Shown in pieces: positions 56,901 to 64,000 of a DNA stretch of 64,000 nucleotides. Made by a program: the position numbers and the translations under genes. The notes below the pieces were generated by a model. The model made no database searches, had not been told where the DNA came from, and saw only the letters and a list, made by a program, of their open reading frames with translations. Position 1 is the first letter of the stretch. Every line of letters starts with the position of its first letter. Source of the DNA: Amorphophallus konjac (Eukaryota; Streptophyta; Magnoliopsida; Alismatales; Araceae); NCBI GenBank assembly GCA_022559845.1, contig CM040125.1, positions 324,949,829 to 325,013,828 on the forward strand. The letters run 5' to 3'.

Positions 56901-56999
56901 ATTTTCAATCATGATTTGCTCTACGAGCTACACGTACAACCCTCTAGCTCTAATTCCCTTTTCACCTCCTCCAATTTCTTTTCACTGTTTTGTTATTAA
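53946..56999 (+). CDS. Element O Gag C-terminus, protease and G-patch
   Basis: An open frame of 1017 codons with no ATG at its start, so it is probably reached from gag. Residues 119-135 form a zinc-knuckle variant (CX2HX4HX4C, in YCVYHRQPGHTVENC). Residues 160-510 are low in complexity, first Gln/Pro-rich, then repeated PLI-type motifs (KPLI followed by HH or R). The aspartic protease has DTGAS at 611-615 and ILGRTYIE. A G-patch follows at about 772-815 (GWEIMRNIGYQDGKGLGAQL). Beyond it a linker with MFSPPYLEGSS leads toward reverse transcriptase. The protease would cut Gag and Pol. The G-patch, a glycine-rich nucleic-acid-binding or helicase-activating motif, is unusual here. The last ~40 codons may be intron. 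Confidence 0.85.
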   Translation: MSVLGGPNQPVNPRPPQVSRPPFQQGPPLYRPPPQNNPLQNNMPQPFHLQQQPQPQYHQVPPPGNYGPPQQRMRPIGPKRAHYPPLPEALPDIFNALMAANLLTLPKEKFAWPPNADTSRYCVYHRQPGHTVENCFNFKDYIYDMNDLGEIDWDEMRRCIATLKARRPPPRPQLPQQPHQQQQPQQAPQQQPNMGIIHNPLPEHQQPNYQVNPISSFSEVGREQTCHLESTSVLVTSHTTNQPPRLLRTSSSYHSTPSQPLFGPSPVPQPSRPLIRTPIVNSPLVHHQRPSPTPFSPPSPLITSYSSNLPSTSIAPLPPPSNLFTAHYPYDPPSTSIPTEPPPPPFKPLISHQSFEVPSTSTIPPPSYKPLIVHHPPQVTSVSNLPPPPYKPLIIHHSPEIPSTSPILSHSKPLIIRDSPEISSTSTIPPPSKPLIKTPTPIITPIPPTIPPLLPLKPLFKSTPNTIQVQREPQAMVLRSGRMFHRVFPQNSQAPEQSRPEKDKEEQSEESIPGTQYDLLKHLDKTPARISILELIKRSPSHQEALRDYLQKVMVNEDLPVEKISTVLTPTDTQPPIMFHNHELAPKEARKYALCIAVKINGVSVDPCLVDTGASINVISPSTLQACGVDEEQLMPSSITVTAYDNSKRPPMGMIALNVELGPVSVFTEFHILDMDPTFKAILGRTYIEAMNAVPSTNHQCLKFPYKGWVIKVMSMPLCSTVDAINTSLPSVWPTHRPILSLLDVYDPCRAPFRQQKPFPLSNSRLPFRSKGWEIMRNIGYQDGKGLGAQLQGRLRPLQKIKPIHRAGLGFKGPFESDGKPLTWTLSSHFKKGPIVQMGDPPPKSHGRLQNVFLAEGCSKTPKKGKIVHLDCEWYKWFDIPDIPIALERMFSPPYLEGSSLISKMPGDTTILARMSNPPRQEDVVIDGSSSVTNIVIDGSLAVIFSTHLSQPLLMSPSWARQLSDDLPRSPSLLVYLREFLNSRKIFNHDLLYELHVQPSSSNSLFTSSNFFSLFCY

Positions 57000-57186
57000 A
57001 AATGAAAATGAAAAAAAAACGCCAATTCCACAACTCCTCAACAGCGCATTGTCTTTGAGGAAACCTCCTATATCTCCCACGAGTGTGCCCCGACTCACGG
57101 GCCACTCATTCAAGGTCCCCTGAGCGACCTTCTTTTCCCCTCATCTGAGGGGTCTTTCCCTGTACATTCTTCACCATCCTCTCTAG
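56878..57186 (+). other. Possible intron between protease and reverse transcriptase
   Basis: A strong donor GTGAGT at 56878 and a pyrimidine-rich acceptor CATCCTCTCTAG ending at 57186 would remove 309 bases. That includes the three in-frame stops at 56997, 57003 and 57009, and the frame is kept. Ogre elements are known to have an intron at this place in pol. No transcript evidence is available here. Confidence 0.5.
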
Positions 57187-57209
57187 CTTCTTCTTCTTCT
57201 GTAAATAAT

Positions 57210-60200
57210 GTGTGTCAGGTTAGGAATAAGTCAAGGGTAGTACCTAAAAGGAAATCTAAGGGTAGGCAGATTCCCCGTCGATTCCTTTTGGATCTAGCCA
57301 CCAGGTGTCAAGCCCTTCTAGCCATCCCCCAATTGCTAGAAAATCCCGTCCAACTGCCAGAAATAGAATGTGAGAATGATTGCATGGTTGATGAAGGGTA
57401 TGGGGTCTATGAACTCACTGACGAGGAATACCCCATTGAAGAAGAGGATGAAGAATATGAGGACGCGGCTGACACCTATGCTAGTGGAATGAGCAGATTT
57501 GACGAACCGTCAGCCGCTGTAGAAGAGTCTACCAAAGAGATCAATCTGGGAACTGAGGAAGACCCTAGGATTGTCCTCATAAGTGATAATTTACCATCAT
57601 CTGAAGAAGAGGCACTAGTTAAGGTTCTTAAGGATTATAAGGACACGTTTGCATGGAGCTATGAGGATATGCCAGGATTGGATTCTACTCTGGTTGAGCA
57701 TCGTCTCACCCTCAAACCAGGGTCCATCTCGGTAAAACAACGGTTAAGACGTTTCCGCCCACAAATGGCTTTGAAAATGAAGGAAGAGGTCGATAAGCTC
57801 CACAAAGCTAGGTTCATAAGAGTCGTCCTTTATCCTCAGTGGGTCGCAAACATCGTCCCGGTCATGAAGAAAGATGGAAATGTGAGAATTTGTATTGACT
57901 TCCGGGACCTTAACCGTGCGTGTCCAAAGGATGATTTCCCTTTGCCTCATATTGATGTGTTGATTGATAACACGGCAGGATATGAAACCCTTTCATTTAT
58001 GGATGGATTTTCTGGATATAATCAAATCCGTCTGGCAGAAGAAGATCAGGAGAAAACCTCATTCACTACTCCCTGGGGAACTTACTGTTATGTGGTCATG
58101 CCATTTGGACTGAAGAACGCTGGAGCCACTTACCAAAGGGCTATGATGGCAATATTCCATGACATGATGCACATATATTTGGAGGTATATGTGGATGATT
58201 TGTTGGTGAAATCCAAAACTAGGGCGGAACATCCCGAGGTCCTTGCAAAGGTGTTGCAAAGATCGCGTGAATTCAATTTGAAAATGAATCCAAAGAAATG
58301 TGTGTTTGGTGTATCATCGGGCAAGTTACTTGGCTTCATTGTGAGCAAAAGGGGTATTGAGATAGATCCCAACAAGGCTAAGGCAATTAGGGATATGCCA
58401 CCCCCGAAGAATCTGAGAGAAGTTCGAGGATTAATCGGGAGATTGCAGTTTATCCGTCGCTTTGTGTCGCAACACTCGCAAAGGTGCCGGCCCTTCTACG
58501 AGTTGACCAAAGCAGGGACCAAATTCTGTTGGGATTCTAAGTGTCAGAATGCTTTCGATGGATTAAAGGAATATCTGGCCAACCCACCTGTTCTCACTCC
58601 ACCTATTCCAGATAAGCCTTTGATCCTATATGTCTCGGTCCTAGACGACTCTGTGGGAGCCGTCCTGGCACAAATCAATGAGGAAGGCAAGGAACGGGCA
58701 ACCTATTACTTGTCCAAACTCCTCAACCCCTGTGAGCGAAAGTATACTACCATGGAAAAGACCTGTGCCGCCCTCGTGTGGGTGGTACAGAAATTGAAAC
58801 ATTACTTTCTTGCTCACGAAGTCCACTTGATTGCTCGGATGAATCCTATCAAATTTCTCTTGGAAAAGTTTGTCCTTACTGATAGGCTAGCACGTTGGCA
58901 AAGCTTTTTATCTCAGTTTGACATCACCTATATTCAACAAAAGGCAATCAAAGGCTATGCTATAGCCGAGCATCTCGCTCATCACCCTCTCCCCAAGTTT
59001 GACCCTGTTCAATCAGAGTTTCCAGATGAGGAACTAATGTCCATTACCCAGTCTGATGATCCGATGTGGACATTATATTTTGATGGAGCTTTGAATTCCC
59101 AGGGGAGAGGTATTGGCATTGTTCTTTTGTCACCTGAAGGTGTCGCTATCCCAGATGCATTCCAGCTCTCATTTCCAGTCACCAACAACGTGGCTGAATA
59201 CGAGGCTCTTCTGGCAGGTCTGAACCTTGCCTATTCCTTCTGGGTCACTGAATTACGAGTCATAGGTGATAGTCAACTTATCCTTCGCCAAGTGCTCACC
59301 AAATATCGCACTCGCGATCCCAAGCTCAAGCCATATCAAGAGCTTACTGTTGCTTTCGCTAAACTGTTCACTAAGTTGGTCTTTGTCCATGTTCCTCGCA
59401 ATCAGAACATTCTCGCCGACGCCCTTGCTTCGTTGGCGTCATCATTAAGGTTTCCTCTGGGCAGAAGAGCTCTGTCCATTTCTATCCACAAGCTTCTCTT
59501 CCCTGCTATTCACAACCCTTCCTATTTAAGGGTTCAGGAGGAAATGTCAAAGATGGCTCAGGATAGAGAAGTTGCTGAAAAGAGGGAAATTATGTTGGTC
59601 GAATTGGAAGAAGAATTGGCTGATGAGGAGAAGCCATGGTTCTATGAGATTGTTAAATATTGCAAAGACCAGTCTTACCCTGAAGAGGCAACAGCAGAAG
59701 ATAAGAGGGCTATAAGGAGAGTAGCCCAGAGATACACATTGGTTGGAGGATTGCTATACAAGAGAAGCCTCACTGGTGTTCTTCTAAGGTGTCTTGATGA
59801 TGATGAGTCTTGGAAGTGTGTAGAGGAAGCACACTCAGGTGTGTGTGGTGGCCATGTGAATAGTCAGATGCTTTCCAAGAAGATCCTTCGGCAAGGCTTT
59901 TACTGGCCCACCATGGAGGAAGATTGTGATGTCTATGTCCGTAGGTGTGTCAAGTGTCAACTTCACGCCGATAAGATCCATTCCCCATCTTCCTCTCTCC
60001 ATCCAGTATCCTCCCCATGGCCTTTCTCCATGTGGGCATTCGACATCATTGGTCCTCTTGGTGATCCTAACTCCCTCACCAAGCAAAAATCCTTCATCCT
60101 CACTGCAACGGAGTACTTCACCAAATGGGCTGAAGCCGAAGCCTATGCAGAAGTCAAGGCATCCACAGTCTGCAAGTTTATCATGAAGAATATCATTGCC

Positions 60201-60896
60201 AGATTCGGCATTCCAAGAACTATCATCACCGACAATGGGCCACAATTCATCTCTCAGGATCTTCAGGACCTCTGCCAAAGGTATAAAATTACATTGCATC
60301 ATTCGTCACCATATTATCCACAAGGTAATGGCCAAGCGGAGGCCACTAATAAAACACTGATTAAAATCATAAAGAAAACCTGTGAGTCTAGCAGATTCTC
60401 GGATTGGCCAGAAAAACTTATTGAAGCTCTATGGGCTTATCGCACTTCAGTCCGTACTCCCACTGGGCAAACTCCGTTCGCCCTCACTTACGGGATGGAG
60501 GCGGTAGTTCCATATGAGATTCTGATTCCCTCTCTGAGAGTACAATTGGACAAGGACCTTCCCCTCGATGAACGTCGCGATTCTCTCCTTGCCCAGTTGG
60601 AACTCTTAGACGAGAAACGTCTGGTTGCTACCGAGCATGCTCGCGTCTACCAAAATAGACTCGCACGTTTTTACCAGAAGAAGGTTATTGAGAGAAAATT
60701 CAAAGTCGGTGAAATGGTAGTGAAAAGAATTTTTGTAAAACCTGGCGGGCCGCGTTCTAAGCTCCAACCCAATTGGGAAGGACCATACGTGGTTCAGGCT
60801 GTGCATCCTGGTAACGCCTACAGGCTAGTCAATGCTGAGGGAGTTGAGTTATCCCACCCTTGGAATGGGCTTTATCTTAAGAAGTACTACCCTTAG
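57210..60896 (+). CDS. Element O Pol: reverse transcriptase, two RNase H domains, integrase
   Basis: 1228 codons without interruption (the frame is open from 57012; the first codon used here is GTG, as splicing or frameshift probably supplies the N-terminus). After an acidic linker (DEEYPIEEEDEEYED), reverse transcriptase shows CIDFRDLNRACPKDDFPLP, FMDGFSGYNQI, MPFGLKNAG and active site YVDD at 327-330. The Ty3 RNase H part (LSKLLNPCERKYTTMEKTC) and a second RNase H (YFDGALNSQ, NNVAEYEALLAGL, GDSQL, NILADALASLAS, about 620-750) follow, as in the Tat lineage. Integrase has the HHCC zinc part (GGHVNSQM, CVKCQLH), catalytic Asp in FDIIGP, TDNGPQF and Glu in GNGQAEATN, and a C-terminal KVGEMVVKR and WEGPYVV module. 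All catalytic residues seen are present. Confidence 0.95.
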   Translation: MCQVRNKSRVVPKRKSKGRQIPRRFLLDLATRCQALLAIPQLLENPVQLPEIECENDCMVDEGYGVYELTDEEYPIEEEDEEYEDAADTYASGMSRFDEPSAAVEESTKEINLGTEEDPRIVLISDNLPSSEEEALVKVLKDYKDTFAWSYEDMPGLDSTLVEHRLTLKPGSISVKQRLRRFRPQMALKMKEEVDKLHKARFIRVVLYPQWVANIVPVMKKDGNVRICIDFRDLNRACPKDDFPLPHIDVLIDNTAGYETLSFMDGFSGYNQIRLAEEDQEKTSFTTPWGTYCYVVMPFGLKNAGATYQRAMMAIFHDMMHIYLEVYVDDLLVKSKTRAEHPEVLAKVLQRSREFNLKMNPKKCVFGVSSGKLLGFIVSKRGIEIDPNKAKAIRDMPPPKNLREVRGLIGRLQFIRRFVSQHSQRCRPFYELTKAGTKFCWDSKCQNAFDGLKEYLANPPVLTPPIPDKPLILYVSVLDDSVGAVLAQINEEGKERATYYLSKLLNPCERKYTTMEKTCAALVWVVQKLKHYFLAHEVHLIARMNPIKFLLEKFVLTDRLARWQSFLSQFDITYIQQKAIKGYAIAEHLAHHPLPKFDPVQSEFPDEELMSITQSDDPMWTLYFDGALNSQGRGIGIVLLSPEGVAIPDAFQLSFPVTNNVAEYEALLAGLNLAYSFWVTELRVIGDSQLILRQVLTKYRTRDPKLKPYQELTVAFAKLFTKLVFVHVPRNQNILADALASLASSLRFPLGRRALSISIHKLLFPAIHNPSYLRVQEEMSKMAQDREVAEKREIMLVELEEELADEEKPWFYEIVKYCKDQSYPEEATAEDKRAIRRVAQRYTLVGGLLYKRSLTGVLLRCLDDDESWKCVEEAHSGVCGGHVNSQMLSKKILRQGFYWPTMEEDCDVYVRRCVKCQLHADKIHSPSSSLHPVSSPWPFSMWAFDIIGPLGDPNSLTKQKSFILTATEYFTKWAEAEAYAEVKASTVCKFIMKNIIARFGIPRTIITDNGPQFISQDLQDLCQRYKITLHHSSPYYPQGNGQAEATNKTLIKIIKKTCESSRFSDWPEKLIEALWAYRTSVRTPTGQTPFALTYGMEAVVPYEILIPSLRVQLDKDLPLDERRDSLLAQLELLDEKRLVATEHARVYQNRLARFYQKKVIERKFKVGEMVVKRIFVKPGGPRSKLQPNWEGPYVVQAVHPGNAYRLVNAEGVELSHPWNGLYLKKYYP

Positions 60897-62789
60897 ATAG
60901 GTGTACATACTGTCAAAAATGAAAAAAAAGGAAAAGAAAAACAACAAAAAAATGAAAAAAAATGAAAATAACAAAAACATGTGTATAAAACAAAAGAAAA
61001 GATAAAAAAATAGAAAATTCAAAATGCTGATGTTTGGAGACCACCATGGAATCCAGTTACTGCATCTTACCTCCATGTCAATATAGGGCCCATTAAGGCT
61101 TGGTAGGTCTCAGGTCTTGGTTTGCCAGAACCGTGGAGACCCCTGTCCGGCCAGTTCGGCCTATGCCCCCTCAAAAGAAGACAACATGTATACACATCTG
61201 TGTTATAAAAAAAAAAAAATTTGATAGCATCGCTTATGGTAGGGCATCACTCAAAAGGTCTCCAAGAAAGCTCAAATCTTTATTCTCTTCTTCTCGATCG
61301 AATGAGACAGCCGGCGCCCTTAAAACGCTGAGCATGGGAAACACGAACACAACCCCTCAGGGTAAGAGTAGGATCCAATTCCTCGAGCATGGATCAGAGC
61401 ACGAGAAGAGGGCAGTGTCCCCGCAGGCATCCAAGAGGGAGTCCATAATGTCAAAATACTATGTCCCTCGCAAAAAATCCATTAAAAGAATCAGAAAAAG
61501 AAAAGCAGGAAATCAAAGTCAAAAGAAAGGCCTGGCCGTGACCGTGCCTGATTCCACTAAATGAAACCCCTTTGACTGAAAGTCAAATTCTACACAAAAG
61601 GGGTCATGAGATATAAATACTCGAGATTTGGTCTGAAGTTACCCGAAAGGGGAAGTTAATTGCGCCCCTACTGGCTCGCCGGGTTAACGGTTTTGTCGGT
61701 CCTCTCAGGAGGTTTACCCCCTATATTCTTCCTTCTTCCCCTGAAGATCAAAGCTCAATGGAGTTCCCGAAGCGTGAAACTCGCCAAAGCCTGCAACATC
61801 CTTTTAACACAAACATATGGTTGTCCATTTTGAAAAGCAGAAGCCATTGTCGTGAAGGAGTCTCCGTGTTTCTGGCCGGTCAAGACCCTTATCCACCACC
61901 TTAATGCCTTCTCTAACCTCGGGCTTAGACCAATGCAAGCGCGTCACCTACGGGTGCGACGGCGTCCGATTCCGGGTCAGCGTCGCGCGGTTGGTCGTTT
62001 GGGTTCCAGGGTGTTCCATTACATACCATCTAGAGTTGTGAGGAAATAGACCCGGGTCGGGCAAATCATTTACCTCGAACATTTTTTGGGTGAATCCCTG
62101 TGGTCGGAAGCAACTGGGAGCCTAAGCATGGCATGACGGTATTGTCATCAGGGTAAGTCTTAGCCGGCGGGATTATCATTCGAGGAGTCTAGAGGCCCAA
62201 ACCAACTTAGATGTGCACTTAGGATGCCTGGGAGGTTAGCAAGAAACCCTCGTTCTCATTCAGGTTAGATGTTATATCAAGTGGTCATCATGCATTAGCA
62301 AAAACAAAAATAAACAAACCAAAAACAAGTAAAAAAGTAATAAATCCAAAAATCCAAAAAAAAAGGTAGAAAAATGTATATGAAAATGTATATGCATAAA
62401 AAAAATGGAAATGTAAAAGACCAAAAAAATAAACAAACAACAAAACATAAAAAAAATGAATGAATGAAAATTCCAAAACAAAGATCACATCTTTGCATGA
62501 TCGCATTTGTATGCAGCATTCATTTTAAATTCTCGTTTGCATCCGTGTGCTTGTCTGTCGCATTCATTATCATCTTTCATCAGTGCCTTTGTTAATAAGG
62601 GCTTGCCCCTTGACTCGTTATCAAGGATGGTTCTTCATCATATTTGCTCATTGAGCAAGGGGCAAGTCAGAGCAGAAATACTGACTTGTTTGTTTAAGTG
62701 TATGCAGGGACTAGAGTGATCAAGAAAAGCAGAGAACCAAGCACGAACTAATTTATTCCACTCTCAACTAAAAACAAATAGAGATTACA
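60897..62789 (+). other. Element O post-pol region
   Basis: Two A-rich tracts (60915-61020 and 62285-62480) bracket mixed sequence. A basic, Lys/Arg/Ser-rich plus frame of 154 codons (61100-61564) has no recognisable domain and is probably incidental. A GATATAAATA element lies at about 61611. No LTR start or other gene was recognised. Confidence 0.6.
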
Positions 62790-64000
62790 TCAGGTTTCAC
62801 CTTCTCTCTCCACATTACTTGTCCCGCCACCCTCCGGGCGAGACACTCTTGAGGGTGCTACCCAATCATGGAAAGCGGTCCTTCTACCGCTTTGTGGGCC
62901 TCTTTCTATCTCTACTCCCCGGCGCCGATCTGCGGGGGCACCAAAGAAGCTGCTGACACGAAAGCCACGCTCTCGTGCTCTTCGGTAGCGTTCCTCACCG
63001 TCCTTTAGCCACTGCTCGGCGAGGCCGAGACTGGTCTTCAATTCAAATAATTGGGCCTCCAGGGCCCTCTTCTCCTCTTTCTCGGCCGACCTCTTGGCCT
63101 TCTCTCTTTCCTTGGCCTTTTCCCTCTCAGCACGTTCTCTCGCTCTATCTTCCCTCTCCAGCTGAAGGGTGATCCTCAGCTCTATAGCGTCCCTAGAAAA
63201 GTCGTCACCTGGACGACGCTGCAGTTCCTCTTCCAGCTCGGCTATTCTAGCTTCCTTCTGGGCGGCATGTGCGAGTGCCTCCTCCGTTTCTTTCTCCTGC
63301 CAGACGTTTCATCTCAGGCTTCTGGTAACGCTTGAACAAGGGATTTTAAATGGTGAGGCTCTCACCTGTACAGAAAGCATCCCTTCTGCTTCCGCAGCCC
63401 GCTGTGTGGCATGAGCAAGTTGCTCGTGTAGTGAATCTAACTCTGAAGTGGGAATCCATAGACTGGAAGAAACGCCGTCTGCCCCCATCGCCGATGAAAC
63501 CACATCGAGCTGGGCACGCTGCGTACACATACGAGAGGTGACAGTTAAATGGTTAACGCCATGAATTTCAAATCATGCCAGGAGTATGTATATATATACT
63601 TACTGATGAACCCAGAGCCGCTCGGGTATCAGTTAACTCTTGCTCCGTGTCCGCCAAACGAGCTCGTAAGTTCGTTATTATGGTGTCACGGGCATCCTAC
63701 AGTCATGGCTCTTGAGTTCACAAATAAAAATAAAAAAAATGGAAATTATAAAAGACAAAAAAATGGTGTTTTACTTTACCTCTATAAGCCCTCCAAGCTG
63801 GAGCCTCTCCGCATACATTGCCCTATAGAGCCGTAGGTAATCTTCACTGTCTTGCGCTTGTGATTCTAGGAGCGTGCCACCCCGCTGCCAGTCTTCATAC
63901 TGTTCAGGGAAGCGCACCCTCCAATCAACGCAGGTTGCCGGCCCACGCGTCTTCTTCCCGACGCTGGGTGAGGAGGTTATATCCACCCATTCCTGGGCAT
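62790..64000 (-). CDS. Spliced antisense gene of element O (partial, four exons visible)
   Basis: On the minus strand four exons join without changing frame: 64000-63780 (continues outside), 63696-63604, 63518-63366 and 63296-62790 (stop TGA). Introns of 83, 85 and 69 bases all start GT (GTAAAG, GTAAGT, GTGAGA) and end AG (CTGTAG, ACGCAG, TGGCAG), all in phase 0. The first is strongly T-rich. The protein, 323 residues so far, starts AQEWVDITSS, has a globular part (FPEQYEDWQRGG, EDYLRLYRAMYAERLQ), then coiled coil (ARLADTEQELTDTRAAL; LHEQLAHATQRAAEAE; a long Glu/Lys/Arg-rich helix in exon 4) and a basic Gly-rich tail. Antisense genes between pol and the 3' LTR are known in some Tat elements (Grande, Retand). 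The globular part may be from a plant-mobile-domain type protein; this is weak. Function unknown. Confidence 0.8.

Larger units (their letters stand above)
47602..64000 (+). mobile_element. Element O: large Ogre/Tat-type Ty3 element (3' end outside window)
   Basis: Over 16.4 kb, inserted in the RNase H part of element T. Order: long 5' LTR, primer site, G-box repeat, leader, gag, zinc knuckle/protease/G-patch frame, possible intron, polymerase frame of 1228 codons with two RNase H domains and integrase, a long non-coding part, and a spliced antisense gene. Size, LTR length, a possible intron between protease and reverse transcriptase, and the second (archaeal-type) RNase H point to the Tat lineage, Ogre-like. 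The intact pol frame suggests a young insertion. Confidence 0.9.

Noticed and set aside
61100..61564. A 154-codon basic frame as a possible extra gene of element O
   Set aside because: Lys/Arg/Ser-rich with an A-rich part, no domain and no supporting context.

Overview
The window is repeat-rich nuclear DNA from a flowering plant. Almost every interpretable base belongs to nested or tandem LTR retrotransposons: Ty3 elements of the Tat/Ogre type with two RNase H domains, a Sirevirus-like Ty1/copia element, and non-autonomous relatives. The TGGTATCAGAG primer sites and short T-rich GT-AG introns also fit a plant. I found no intact host gene, tRNA, rRNA or CRISPR. The only recognisable host-derived sequence is a broken GID4 (Vid24) copy inside a solo LTR.

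Layout. 1-2830: unrecognised. 2831-3400: 3' end of a copia-type LTR. 3401-4056: minus-strand copia gag-protease remnant. 4057-4508 and 6676-6948: C/T-rich tandem repeat, split by a minus-strand solo LTR (S1, 4509-6675, target duplication CAAGG). 6949-27338: head-to-tail array of five 2.1-2.2 kb LTRs alternating with four 2.4 kb gag-only internal regions (family G, same family as S1). 27339-27851: unassigned.

27852-37158: Tat/Ogre-like element H, truncated in gag. It is interrupted by solo LTR S2 (29369-31831, duplication CCATG), which carries the GID4 pseudogene, and by element M (32517-36045, minus, duplication CGCCG), two 1.7 kb LTRs flanking only 108 bp. 37159-47601: a second Tat element, T, degraded by stop codons and interrupted by the Sirevirus-like copia element C (40059-46291, duplication GGTTG). 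47602 to the window end: a large young Ogre/Tat element, O. It has a ~4.0 kb 5' LTR, a primer site, a G-box-rich tandem repeat, gag, protease with a G-patch, an intact reverse transcriptase/RNase H/integrase frame, and a spliced antisense gene that runs off the right edge.

How it fits together. Element O encodes all functions for its own copying, and its long pol frame suggests recent activity. G, M and the solo LTRs have no polymerase and would depend on enzymes from other elements. Nesting gives a relative order: H is older than T, and T is older than C and O; S2 and M are younger than H. All product names rest on motif recognition by eye. LTR limits are strongest where a target duplication was found (S1, S2, M, C) or where copies repeat (G array); the outer limits of H, T and O are less certain.
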